Shown here: positions 53,367 to 62,197 of the stretch, in pieces
Position numbering within the stretch: position 1 is the first letter of the stretch
Layout of the letters: each line of letters opens with the position of its first letter
NCBI RefSeq assembly: GCF_018860825.1
Contig: NZ_JAHKPZ010000012.1
Location: 483,684 to 547,683, forward strand
Reading direction: 5' to 3'
Source of the DNA: Lacinutrix sp. C3R15
GTDB taxonomy: Bacteria; Bacteroidota; Bacteroidia; Flavobacteriales; Flavobacteriaceae
DNA length: 64,000 nucleotides
Made by a program: the position numbers and the translations under genes
The notes under the pieces: generated by a model
What the model was told of the DNA's origin: nothing
Database searches by the model: none
What the model saw: only the letters and a program-made list of their open reading frames with translations

Positions 53367-53930
53367 TTAATCGTGGTTATGACCTTCGTGACCTGGTTGT
53401 GTACTTGATTTTACAGGAGCTGCTGCATTTACAGAACCTGCTGGTACACCTTGAGCACTTTTATTAACTGCTGCTGCTGCATTAGGATCTGCTTTTACAA
53501 AAGCTTTAATTTTAACAGTTTCTTTACCTGTTTCTGTATTAGCTGTTACAGTAATTGTTTTAGTAATAGCGTTTTTACCAGAACCATTATATTTTACAGT
53601 AAATTTACCAGATTCTCCTGGAGCTAAAGGCTCTTTAGACCAATCTTGAGGTACTGTACAACCACATGTACTTTTAATATTTGTGATTACTAAAGGTGCT
53701 TTACCTGTATTTTTATAAGTAAATACCGTTTCTACTGGAGTTTTAGCTTCAATTTCACCAAAATCATGTTCTTTTTTATCAAAACTTAAAACAGGAAAGT
53801 TTGTTGCACTTGCATCTCTTTCTGCTGCTTCTGCAACGTTTTGGTCATCAATTTTTTTTGAGGCATCTTCTTTACATGAAGTAAAAGCGATTAAGCAAAA
53901 CGCGCTTAAACCTAATAATACTTTTTTCAT
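53367..53930 (-). CDS. DUF1573 lipoprotein
   Basis: This is a 187-residue lipoprotein (lipobox FTSC at residue 19). An immunoglobulin-like DUF1573 domain carries FDKKEHDFGEI, VTNIKSTCGCTVPQDW and PGESGKFTVKY. The tail is rich in Ala and ends GHEGHNHD. It probably acts in the periplasm; the function of the domain is unknown. It lies between nusB and yajC on the same strand, an order common in this family. Confidence 0.85.
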   Translation of the reverse strand: MKKVLLGLSAFCLIAFTSCKEDASKKIDDQNVAEAAERDASATNFPVLSFDKKEHDFGEIEAKTPVETVFTYKNTGKAPLVITNIKSTCGCTVPQDWSKEPLAPGESGKFTVKYNGSGKNAITKTITVTANTETGKETVKIKAFVKADPNAAAAVNKSAQGVPAGSVNAAAPVKSSTQPGHEGHNHD

Positions 53931-53989
53931 AATTCTATTTTTATATTCTACAAAGTTATTTTGAGATGTAAATGTAATAAAATTTACAT

Positions 53990-54934
53990 TTACAGCAATC
54001 CTCTACCTATTTTATTTAACTTTTTTTCTGATTCATATTCTTTAACTAATTTGTCAAGAACACCATTAATAAACACACTACTCTTAGGGGTTGAGTATTC
54101 TTTTGCAATTTCTAAATACTCATTAATGGTAACTTTTACAGGAATAGAAGAAAAGTTTAACATTTCGCAAATTCCCATTTGCAATAATATATAGTCTATA
54201 CTTGCAATACGTTCTGCGTCCCAGTTTTTTGTTTTCCCGTCAATTTCGGCATTTAGTTTACTTTGATTTAAAATGGTTTTACTTAATAGATCTGTAGCAA
54301 ACTTTTTATCCTCTTCGTCTTTATATAGACTAGGCACAAAGTGTGTAGGTTTTATATTGGTTTTTACCTTTTTTAATAATTTTAAAATGGCTGTATTTAT
54401 TATAGGTAAATCATCTAACCAGGTTAAATTTTTATCTTCAATATACTCGTAAAGCTTTTGGTTAGGCGCAATAATTTCTTTAAAAACATCTACAACAAAA
54501 TCTTTGTCTTCTTTAAAGGTTGATGTTTTTGTTTGCATGTATTCTGCATACAAATCACTAGCAAGTATTTCTCTGAAAAGAATATCTACATATTCATCAT
54601 CTAACTGCCAGTTTGTAATTTTATAATTTTGAATATCTTCTTGAAGTGCTTCGTTATTTTTTAATAATAAAAATACTTCGTTGTGAATTAATTTCTTATT
54701 AGGATCTTTATCTTCTTTAGTAGCAAGAAGTTTTTTTTGTGTTTTTTCTATATTGATTTCTGCTTTTTTATGTACTTCAATGAGTAAGGACATTAAGAGC
54801 AAATACAGATGGTACATACCATCAATACTGTTAAGTAAAAACTTTTGGTCTTTACTAAAATCATCACTTTCACCTCCTTTAAAAGCATAAAGGATTTGCA
54901 TAACTTTAATACGAATGTGTCTTCTATTAAGCAT
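53990..54934 (-). CDS. nusB: Transcription antitermination factor NusB, long form
   Basis: This is a 314-residue protein. The N-terminus has RRHIRIKVMQILYAF, and the C-terminal NusB fold has WDAERIASIDYILLQMGICEML and PVKVTINEYLEIAKEYSTPKSSVFINGVLD. A roughly 150-residue charged helical region is inserted between the two, making it about twice the length of E. coli NusB; this is usual for Bacteroidota. It binds boxA RNA with NusE for rRNA antitermination. Confidence 0.9.
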   Translation of the reverse strand: MLNRRHIRIKVMQILYAFKGGESDDFSKDQKFLLNSIDGMYHLYLLLMSLLIEVHKKAEINIEKTQKKLLATKEDKDPNKKLIHNEVFLLLKNNEALQEDIQNYKITNWQLDDEYVDILFREILASDLYAEYMQTKTSTFKEDKDFVVDVFKEIIAPNQKLYEYIEDKNLTWLDDLPIINTAILKLLKKVKTNIKPTHFVPSLYKDEEDKKFATDLLSKTILNQSKLNAEIDGKTKNWDAERIASIDYILLQMGICEMLNFSSIPVKVTINEYLEIAKEYSTPKSSVFINGVLDKLVKEYESEKKLNKIGRGLL

Positions 54935-54957
54935 ATAAAAAAGAACTTTATTTAAAA

Positions 54958-54983
54958 AAGGCGAAAGTAGTTACTTTCGCCTT
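54958..54983 (-). terminator. Terminator after leucine dehydrogenase
   Basis: AAGGCGAAAGTA pairs with TACTTTCGCCTT almost without a loop, with an A-rich left flank that reads as T on the minus strand. Confidence 0.8.
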
Positions 54984-55007
54984 GATATAATAGTATTTTG
55001 TTAAGAA

Positions 55008-56111
55008 TTATTTAGAATTTTCATTCTTTCTTGTTTCAATTCTACTTTTAGCAATATTAAGAGCTGCTTGATTAGTAGTAATCTCATTAATTTCTGCATT
55101 AGCTAAAATTTCTAATGTAGTGTTGTAGATATTTTCGGTTTTACGAACAATTTCAGTTTTATCGTAACCTTCTAATTCTGCATATACATTAATAATTCCT
55201 CCTGCATTAATTAAAAAATCTGGTGCATAAACAATTCCTTTTTCTTGAAGAATTAAACCGTGTTTAGCTTCTTCTGCTAATTGGTTATTTGCTGCTCCAG
55301 CAATAACTTTAGCTTTTAGTTTATTAATTGTTTCGTCATTAATAGTTGCTCCTAAAGCACAAGGTGCGTAAATATCTACATCTTCGCTATAAATATCGTT
55401 TCCTGCGTAAATAGTTGCTCCGTATTTTGTACTAACTTCTTGTAAGCGTTCTTGGTTAATATCTGATATAATAACCTTTGCTCCTTCTTTTGTTAAATGA
55501 TCAACTAAAGATTCACCAACGTGACCAATACCTTGAACAATTACTTTTTTACCATCAAGAACATCACTTCCAAATTTATATTTAGCAGCTGCTTTCATTC
55601 CCATATACACACCATATGCTGTAATAGGTGACGGATTTCCTGCTCCTCCTTTACTTTCAGATATACCAGTTACATAAGGAGTAACCTCATGCACTAAATC
55701 CATATCAGCAGTTTCCATACCAACATCTTCTGCAGTAATATACCTACCACTTAAAGAGTGTACAAATTCACCAAACTTTTTCATTAGTTCTGGTGTTTTT
55801 TGTGTTTTAGCATCTCCTATAATTACGGCTTTTCCTCCTCCAAGGTTTAATCCTGTAATTGCAGACTTAAAAGTCATACCACGAGAAAGTCTTAATACAT
55901 CGTTTAAGGCTTCCCATTCATTATTATATTGCCACATTCTAGTACCTCCAAGTGCAGGACCTAATACTGTGTTATGAATACCAATAATTGCTTTTAAACC
56001 TGTATCTTTGTCGTTGCAAAAAACAATTTGCTCATGATTATCAAAAGAAAGTTGCCCAAAAACAGGGTCTACTTTTTTAAGATCTTTTGCGTTAATAACG
56101 TCTGAAACCAT
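55008..56111 (-). CDS. Leucine dehydrogenase-type Glu/Leu/Phe/Val dehydrogenase
   Basis: This is a 367-residue enzyme. The substrate domain has LGPALGGTRMW and the catalytic-lysine motif GGGKAVI; the Rossmann domain has VQGIGHVGESLVDHL. The short length and glycine motif fit leucine dehydrogenase rather than glutamate dehydrogenase. It interconverts branched amino acids and keto acids using NAD. It is divergent from the ABC exporter and has its own terminator. Confidence 0.88.
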   Translation of the reverse strand: MVSDVINAKDLKKVDPVFGQLSFDNHEQIVFCNDKDTGLKAIIGIHNTVLGPALGGTRMWQYNNEWEALNDVLRLSRGMTFKSAITGLNLGGGKAVIIGDAKTQKTPELMKKFGEFVHSLSGRYITAEDVGMETADMDLVHEVTPYVTGISESKGGAGNPSPITAYGVYMGMKAAAKYKFGSDVLDGKKVIVQGIGHVGESLVDHLTKEGAKVIISDINQERLQEVSTKYGATIYAGNDIYSEDVDIYAPCALGATINDETINKLKAKVIAGAANNQLAEEAKHGLILQEKGIVYAPDFLINAGGIINVYAELEGYDKTEIVRKTENIYNTTLEILANAEINEITTNQAALNIAKSRIETRKNENSK

Positions 56112-56256
56112 TTAATTTAAATTTAAAGTTAGGGTTGTTGTTTTGATAAATTCAAAAAAACACTATGCAAAATTAAACCAATATTCACATAAACGCAATA
56201 TAAATGATGTTAAATTATGAAATTGATAAAAATTAAAAATAATCCTATTTCTGTAA

Positions 56257-58011
56257 ATGAAAGAATTACAGCACTTAAATAAGTACTTTTTAAAATACAA
56301 ATTTAGTTTAATCTTTGGTATATTAATAACTATAGCATCAAAGATTTTTTTACTTTATACACCTAGACTTATTAGAAAATCTATTAATGTAGTTGATGAA
56401 TATAGAAAAGGAAACATTACAGATTTACAATTAGTAAAAGCAGCACTATTAGAAAACATTTTGTATATAATTGGTGCAGCCTTAATTACGGGAATTCTTA
56501 CTTTTTTTATGCGTCAAACCATTATTAATGTTTCGCGTTATATTGAATATGATTTAAAAAACGAAGTATACCAACAGTACCAAAAACTATCTCTTAATTT
56601 TTACAAAAAAAATAGAACAGGAGATTTAATGAATAGAATTAGTGAAGATGTTACTAAAGTACGTATGTATGCAGGACCAGCAATTATGTACAGTATAAAT
56701 ACCATTACACTTTTTATAATTGTTATTAGTTCTATGTATAGTCAAGCGCCAAAATTAACTTTATACACACTTATACCTTTACCTATTCTATCTATAATTG
56801 TATTTAAAGTAAGTAAAGAAATACACAAACGCAGTACCATAGTGCAGCAGTATTTATCTAAACTATCTACTTTTACTCAAGAATCTTTTAGTGGTATTTC
56901 TATTATAAAAGCCTATAGTATGGAGCCACAAACGTTTCATAATTTTGATGTACTTTCTACTTCTAGCAAAGAGAAACAACTAAGTTTAGTTAAGGTACAA
57001 GCTTTATTTTTTCCTACCATGATATTACTTATAGGTATAAGTAACTTACTAGTAATTTATATTGGCGGACAGCAATATATTAATGGCGAAATTAAAAGTT
57101 TAGGTACTATTGCAGAATTTATTATTTATGTAAATATGCTAACATGGCCTGTTGCAACGGTTGGTTGGGTAACCTCTATAATACAGCAAGCTGAAGCATC
57201 ACAAAAACGAATAAATCACTTTTTAACCATAGTGCCAGAAATACAAAACAAAGCCAGTAAACCTTCTATAATACAAGGAAACATTAGCTTTAAAAATGTT
57301 TCTTTTACCTATGACGACACCAATATTCAAGCCTTAAAAGATGTAAGTTTTACCTTAAAATCTGGAGAAACATTAGCTATTATTGGTAAAACAGGTTCTG
57401 GAAAATCTACTATTTTAGATTTAATAGGAAGGCTTTATGACATTAAATCAGGAGAGTTATTAATTGACAATACACCAATTGACCAAGTAAACCTTAACAA
57501 TTTACGAGATAGTATTGGTTATGTGCCACAAGAAGCCTTTTTGTTTAGCGACTCTATTAATAACAATATTAAATTTGGTAAAGAAAATGCTTCAGATGAA
57601 GAAGTGATACAAGCTGCAAAATATGCACAAGTACACAAAAACATTATAGGCTTTAGTAAAGGATATGAAACCGTATTAGGCGAAAGAGGAATTACACTCT
57701 CTGGCGGACAAAAGCAACGTGTATCTATAGCAAGAGCCATACTTAAAGACCCAAAAATATTATTATTTGACGATTGTCTTTCTGCTGTAGACACAGAAAC
57801 CGAAGAAAAAATACTTAAAAGCTTAAACAAACTATCTAAAGGAAAAACAACTATAATTGTTAGTCATAGAATTTCATCTGCTAAAAATGCAGACAAGATA
57901 CTAGTTTTAGATGACGGAAAAATAGCACAAGAAGGCACACATGAAACACTTATAGAACAAGAAGGATACTATAAAAACCTATATCTAAAGCAATTATCTA
58001 AAAAAATGTAG
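56257..58011 (+). CDS. ABC-type exporter, fused membrane and ATPase domains
   Basis: This is a 584-residue half-transporter with six membrane helices (residues 15-300) and a nucleotide-binding domain: Walker A GKTGSGKST, Q-loop near YVPQEAFLF, signature LSGGQKQR, Walker B ILLFDDCLSAVD, and the His switch VSHR. It probably works as a homodimer and exports a lipid or drug-like molecule. The substrate is unknown. It follows the leucine dehydrogenase promoter region and precedes the PUR-like gene. Confidence 0.92.
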   Translation: MKELQHLNKYFLKYKFSLIFGILITIASKIFLLYTPRLIRKSINVVDEYRKGNITDLQLVKAALLENILYIIGAALITGILTFFMRQTIINVSRYIEYDLKNEVYQQYQKLSLNFYKKNRTGDLMNRISEDVTKVRMYAGPAIMYSINTITLFIIVISSMYSQAPKLTLYTLIPLPILSIIVFKVSKEIHKRSTIVQQYLSKLSTFTQESFSGISIIKAYSMEPQTFHNFDVLSTSSKEKQLSLVKVQALFFPTMILLIGISNLLVIYIGGQQYINGEIKSLGTIAEFIIYVNMLTWPVATVGWVTSIIQQAEASQKRINHFLTIVPEIQNKASKPSIIQGNISFKNVSFTYDDTNIQALKDVSFTLKSGETLAIIGKTGSGKSTILDLIGRLYDIKSGELLIDNTPIDQVNLNNLRDSIGYVPQEAFLFSDSINNNIKFGKENASDEEVIQAAKYAQVHKNIIGFSKGYETVLGERGITLSGGQKQRVSIARAILKDPKILLFDDCLSAVDTETEEKILKSLNKLSKGKTTIIVSHRISSAKNADKILVLDDGKIAQEGTHETLIEQEGYYKNLYLKQLSKKM

Positions 58012-58151
58012 TCGCTTTTATACATTTAAATTTACCAACAATATAGCATAAACCAATTATTTAAAAGATTTGTTACAATTAGTTGGTTGTTATCTATTTT
58101 TTTTTGATTTTTGAAAATCTATTAATTAAACTTAATATAAAAAACAACACT

Positions 58152-58538
58152 ATGGATACCAATGGCATGATGGAGAAAGAGGAAATTTATTCTAAAGTAT
58201 TAAGAGCAGGAAGACGCACTTATTTTTTTGATGTTAGAGCAACAAAGGCAGGAGATTATTACTTAACAGTTACAGAAAGTAAAAAATTTACTAATGATGA
58301 TGGGTCTTTTCATTATAAAAAACATAAAATCTATATATACAAAGAAGATTTCTCTGAATTCAATAGCATTTTAGCAGAAATGACAGATTATATTATTGCA
58401 GAAAAAGGAGACGAAGTAATTAGCGAGCGTCACCAAAAAGACTTTAAAAAAGAATATCATACAGAAAGTAAAGATACTTCTGAAGTTTCTGAACCTGCAG
58501 AAAGCAGATTTACAGATATAGATTTTGATGATATTTAA
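58152..58538 (+). CDS. PUR-alpha-like nucleic-acid-binding protein (DUF3276)
   Basis: This is a 128-residue protein. The N-terminal PUR repeat reads EEIYSKVLRAGRRTYFFDVRATKAGDYYLTVTESKK, and an acidic tail follows. Bacterial members bind single-stranded DNA or RNA as dimers. I start at the ATG at 58152; the longer frame begins in the preceding AT-rich leader. An ATG six codons in (MEKEEIYSK) is also possible. A strong terminator follows. Confidence 0.87.
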   Translation: MDTNGMMEKEEIYSKVLRAGRRTYFFDVRATKAGDYYLTVTESKKFTNDDGSFHYKKHKIYIYKEDFSEFNSILAEMTDYIIAEKGDEVISERHQKDFKKEYHTESKDTSEVSEPAESRFTDIDFDDI

Positions 58539-58562
58539 AATCTAAAAAAATATTTAAAATTT

Positions 58563-58592
58563 AAACCGTTACTATTAGTAGCGGTTTTTTTT
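58563..58592 (+). terminator. Terminator after the PUR-like gene
   Basis: AACCGTTAC pairs with GTAGCGGTT around TATTA (one mismatch), followed by a run of eight T. From here to 58770 I see no recognisable gene, only AT-rich sequence. Confidence 0.85.
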
Positions 58593-58777
58593 GTTAAACA
58601 CCCTAACTCTTCTTCTTTTCTAACCATATTTCTCAATGGAACCGTAAACCGCTCCTCGCTTGAGCTGAAGAGAGGTGGATTTATTATTAATAAATTCGGA
58701 AAGTTTGACGAAAAATGCGAAGCTATTTTAAAAACACATTAACTATTCTTTCTTTAAAAACCATTTTAGTGTATGGT

Positions 58778-58886
58778 TTGTTGCGTGATCAAGTTACTAA
58801 GTTAGTAAATAAAAACCGAATAGAAAGTCCGCTAGGACTTATGTAAGCAGGCTAGAACCTAGCAATAAAATATATACATTGTTGGC
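58778..58886 (+). repeat. attC-like element, copy B
   Basis: An outer core TTGTTGC (58778-58784) and an inner core TTGTTGGC (58879-58886) lie 101 bp apart. Between them are GTTAGTAAAT, AAAAACCGAATAG, a first stem-loop AAGTCC-GCTA-GGACTT (58825-58840), GTAAGCA, a second stem-loop GCTAG-AAC-CTAGC (58851-58863) and CAATAAAATATAT. The 3' half is nearly identical to copy C at 43.5 kb; the first stem differs in sequence but still pairs. The toxin gene ends 9 bp beyond it. Confidence 0.75.
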
Positions 58887-58895
58887 AACTGGCTT

Positions 58896-59213
58896 TTATT
58901 TCGTTCTTTTTATCTTTGGTGGATTTTGTCGAGTATCAAAAACGTCAGCAATTTTTATAAATCCATTTTCCATATCCACAGAATAAATCAGTTTGTAGTT
59001 TTTGAATATTAAATATCTATAATGAATTTCTCTTTGTTTTAGTAATTCTTCTTCTTGTCCAATTAATGGTGTTTTTATCAAATTTTTAGGTTCGTTGATA
59101 ATTCCTTTTAGAAGTTTTTTAGCAGTTTGTGGACTTGCTTTCTTCTCGTAATACTCGTAAATTTCGTCAAGTTGAGTTTCTGCAAATTCGGACCAAATAA
59201 TTTTAAATGTCAT
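58896..59213 (-). CDS. RelE/ParE-family toxin
   Basis: This is a 105-residue protein with the RelE/ParE fold text: MTFKIIWSEFAETQLDEIYEYYEKK, SPQTAKKLLKGI, then REIHYRYLIFKNYKLIYSVD. Its target (DNA gyrase or the ribosome) cannot be told from sequence. The start codon overlaps the antitoxin stop by one base, the normal order for a type II module. The gene pair sits inside an inferred cassette. Confidence 0.85.
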   Translation of the reverse strand: MTFKIIWSEFAETQLDEIYEYYEKKASPQTAKKLLKGIINEPKNLIKTPLIGQEEELLKQREIHYRYLIFKNYKLIYSVDMENGFIKIADVFDTRQNPPKIKRTK

Positions 59214-59446
59214 TATTCGTACTTGGCTAAAAGCTCTGAACTGCTTTTAAATCGATTGTTTCGAAAGTCAGATTCCGATTTGTCAATTCTTTTATTCAGT
59301 TCATCTTGAGTCATAGGTTCGAATATTCGCTCGTCTGAAGTATTTTTTTCTTTTCTCAAAATATTTTCAAGACGTGAAATTGCCTCTTCACTTTGAAGTT
59401 TTAAAAATTCTTTTACAAATTCTATTTTTCGAGCTTCTATATTCAT
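59213..59446 (-). CDS. Antitoxin partner of the RelE/ParE toxin
   Basis: This is a 77-residue acidic helical protein (KIEFVKEFLKLQSEEAISRLENIL, then MTQDELNKRIDKSESDF). It has no clear DNA-binding motif but the size, order and tight overlap with the toxin are those of a type II antitoxin. It should neutralise the toxin and perhaps repress the pair. The 5' side carries a second TTGTTGC core at 59524-59530. Confidence 0.8.
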   Translation of the reverse strand: MNIEARKIEFVKEFLKLQSEEAISRLENILRKEKNTSDERIFEPMTQDELNKRIDKSESDFRNNRFKSSSELLAKYE

Positions 59447-59655
59447 TTTATTCAGCTTTTTATCAAAGATACAAAATTATCAATTTAATCTTCTAATTTT
59501 CTTTAATTGACGAATTTCACAGCTTGTTGCCAAAAAAGGATTAACTAAGGCAAACTCCTCTTTTTTTCCATTTTAAAAGAAAATGAAAATCCCTTCTCCT
59601 CTTTGACTAAAGAAGAGAACTGTTTAAAAAGTAAAATTATAGACTATTTAAAAAC

Positions 59656-60687
59656 TTAAGACTTTACATAAAACAAAGCCAAAGCGGAAATTACAATACC
59701 ATACAAAGCGGTAACTTGCCAGCCAAATAAGACAGAAACAATACTTACAAGAATAAAAAACCACAAAGGAAACAAGGTAATATACAGAGCAAACCTAAAG
59801 GTTGCTACAAACTCAATTTCTTTAATTTTAGGTTTTGCATAGTACTTCCAAACTAAAAAAGGAGGTAAAAAATTTGCTAGCAGCACATATTTAAGAACTA
59901 TTTTTAAATAATTAGTTTTAGATTTTTCATGTTTCTGGCAAGTTTCAAAATTTGAAGAAATACAATTATTTACTGCTTCCGGATTTAAAAAATTTACTGG
60001 AACTTCTTCTAATTTAGCAATAGTTTCCGCATAATTTTCAGAAGGAATATGTGTTGTTAATTTACAAATAGCCTGATACACATCTTCCTTTAATGTATTA
60101 ATTGCTTTATTTTTATTTGTGGAAAGGTATTTTTTTGCTGCTATAGGTTTTCCAAAAAAAACGGAGGTACTATCTACAAAATCATCTGCTTTATTATAAT
60201 TAATTCCTACAGGAATAATTTGTAAATCTGTTTCTGGATATTTCTCTAGAGTTTCAAAAACAATTCGTGTAAACCCTTTACTTAAGGGCCTAACGCTTCT
60301 ATTAATATGATGATTTCCTTCGGGAAAAATAACCACAGCTTTATTTTGGTTTAAAACCTCTGTACACGTTGAAAATATAGAATTATTATTAGTAATACTG
60401 CTCCAACCATCTCTAATTCTGTACACAGGAAGCAATTGTAAACTACGTAAAAACTTACTAATTAATGGCTTATTAAAAACCGAAGCACGTGTTAAAAAGT
60501 AACAAAACCTACCTGATTTTGTTGCTATTAACAAAGGGTCTATTAATGCGTTTTGGTGGTTTGCCAGAAATAAAACAGGTTTGTTTTTTGGTACTCGCTC
60601 TACATTATGTACTTTAAATTGTTTATAATAACAAAATAGCCCAATGCTAAGATAGGTTTTAAAAAAATGTAGCCTGAGTTGTTTCAC
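59656..60687 (-). CDS. Lysophospholipid (1-acylglycerol-3-phosphate type) acyltransferase, probable GTG start
   Basis: This is a 343-residue membrane protein with a PlsC domain: NHQNALIDP (HX4D-type catalytic motif near 50), then PVYRIRDGWSS and FPEGNHH (substrate motif), and three C-terminal helices. It adds acyl chains during phospholipid synthesis. A GTG at 60687, 4 bp after the upstream stop, gives a natural N-terminus. The longer frame starts with TTG at 60771 and would overlap the symporter by 80 bp. Confidence 0.8.
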   Translation of the reverse strand: MKQLRLHFFKTYLSIGLFCYYKQFKVHNVERVPKNKPVLFLANHQNALIDPLLIATKSGRFCYFLTRASVFNKPLISKFLRSLQLLPVYRIRDGWSSITNNNSIFSTCTEVLNQNKAVVIFPEGNHHINRSVRPLSKGFTRIVFETLEKYPETDLQIIPVGINYNKADDFVDSTSVFFGKPIAAKKYLSTNKNKAINTLKEDVYQAICKLTTHIPSENYAETIAKLEEVPVNFLNPEAVNNCISSNFETCQKHEKSKTNYLKIVLKYVLLANFLPPFLVWKYYAKPKIKEIEFVATFRFALYITLFPLWFFILVSIVSVLFGWQVTALYGIVISALALFYVKS

Positions 60688-60691
60688 GAAG

Positions 60692-61591
60692 TTATTTTTT
60701 TGATTTTGAAGACCAGTATAAAGAAAGACATAAACCAGAAATAATATGCCAAATTCCCCAAAAGGCAGCAATTAAAGCCATTCCGCCAAGTCCGTTAAAA
60801 AAAGTAAAAATAAGTAATAAACCTAAACCTGAGTTTTGAATTCCGGTTTCTATGGCTAATGTTTTTTGGTTTTTAAAAGACAAACCTAAGGCTTTAGCCA
60901 CAAAAAAACCTAAAGCAAGTGCTAAAATATTATGACTAATACCAATTAGTAAAACCTTATTAATATAGAGATTAAAAATATCTATATTGTTTGCAAAAGC
61001 AATGATAACAATAGTAACAAAAACCAAAATAGAAAAAGGTTTTAATATTTTAGAAAGCTTTTTTGCTGGTTGTGGAAATTTACTTTTTAAGGTCATTCCT
61101 AATACTAACGGAATACCTAAAATGAGTATTACCAATTTTGCTAATTCTAAAAAATTAATTTCTACGTTTTGTAATAGTTGTGCTGTTGGCTGGTATAAAT
61201 TTCCGTAAAGCTGAAAATTTAATGGTGTTAACACCATTGCTAAAAAAGTTGCAAAAGCTGTTAAACTAACCGAAAGCGCTGTATTTCCTTTTGCTAGATG
61301 CGTCATAAAATTAGATATATTTCCGCCAGGACAAGCAGCAACCATCATCATACCAAGAGCAATACTAGCTTGTGGTTTTATAAGCAAAACAAATAAATAA
61401 GTAACTAAAGGTAAAAGCATAAATTGCAATACAATACCAAGTACAACCAATTTAGGTGCTTTAAATAATTGTTTAAAATCATTTACTGTTACACCAAGAG
61501 AAACACCAAACATTACCACTGCAAGTGCAATATTTAAAACCCAAAGATTAGTAGTATCAAAATTAATTTTTACTGCATCTAATTCTATCAT
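60692..61591 (-). CDS. Bile acid:sodium symporter-family transporter
   Basis: This is a 299-residue inner-membrane protein with about ten helices and the SBF family motifs: VMMVAACPGGNISNFMTHLAKGN in type and IETGIQNSGLGLLL. The latter two carry the Na+ and substrate sites. The true substrate in bacteria is usually not bile acid and is unknown here. It lies between the tRNA-binding protein (2-bp gap) and the acyltransferase (4 bp), so the three form an operon. Confidence 0.9.
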   Translation of the reverse strand: MIELDAVKINFDTTNLWVLNIALAVVMFGVSLGVTVNDFKQLFKAPKLVVLGIVLQFMLLPLVTYLFVLLIKPQASIALGMMMVAACPGGNISNFMTHLAKGNTALSVSLTAFATFLAMVLTPLNFQLYGNLYQPTAQLLQNVEINFLELAKLVILILGIPLVLGMTLKSKFPQPAKKLSKILKPFSILVFVTIVIIAFANNIDIFNLYINKVLLIGISHNILALALGFFVAKALGLSFKNQKTLAIETGIQNSGLGLLLIFTFFNGLGGMALIAAFWGIWHIISGLCLSLYWSSKSKK

Positions 61592-61593
61592 AT

Positions 61594-61929
61594 TTAAGCA
61601 ACAGTAGTTCCGTTTTTTACTTTAATTTCAGGATTTAATAAAATTACATCTTTATTATTTACTGCACCTAGAACTAAGCATTCGCTCATAAATTTCCCTA
61701 TTTGTTTTTTCTTAAAGTTTAAAACTGCAACAATTTGCCTGTTTAGTAAATCTTCTTTTTTATATAAAGTTGTTATTTGTGCCGAAGATTTTTTTATTCC
61801 TAAAGTACCAAAATCTATAGTAAGTTGGTAAGCTGGATTGTGTGCTTCAGGAAAATCATGCACTTCAATAATGGTTCCTACACGAAGATCTACTTTGGTA
61901 AAATCTTCAAAAGTTATGGATTGTTTCAT
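61594..61929 (-). CDS. CsaA-like tRNA-binding domain protein
   Basis: This is a 111-residue protein with one OB-fold tRNA-binding domain: FEDFTKVDLRVGTIIEVHDFPEAHNPAY and later FMSECLVLGAVNN. The length and wording fit CsaA, a protein reported as a chaperone-like secretion factor that also binds tRNA. It is the first gene of a three-gene operon with the symporter and acyltransferase. The function here is by analogy only. Confidence 0.85.
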   Translation of the reverse strand: MKQSITFEDFTKVDLRVGTIIEVHDFPEAHNPAYQLTIDFGTLGIKKSSAQITTLYKKEDLLNRQIVAVLNFKKKQIGKFMSECLVLGAVNNKDVILLNPEIKVKNGTTVA

Positions 61930-62197
61930 GTTTGTTTAGTTAGTGAGGCTTAATATATTGATTTTTTTATAACGTAATGTAATATGCCAAAGGAAATACT
62001 TTCCGCCTTATTTTTCAAATTACTATTTCTATAGTTTTTTTAAAGCATTTTTTAAGAAAAAACCATTTAAACTACGGTTTATTCTTGTAGGAGAAATCTA
62101 TTATTTAAAAAGTGTTTTATATAAATTGAAACTCCCTTTTTTATGAATTTTCATTCCTTTTTACTAACTTAATGGATTATTTTAAAACAAAATTATT

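Noticed and set aside
58596..58770. Possible pseudogene in the gap after the PUR-like gene
   Set aside because: A frame ending NKFGKFDEKCEAILKTH is present, but it matches no family I recognise and has no start.
60688..60771. N-terminal extension of the acyltransferase over the symporter gene
   Set aside because: It starts with TTG and would overlap the symporter by 80 bp. A GTG 4 bp after the symporter stop gives a usual N-terminus.
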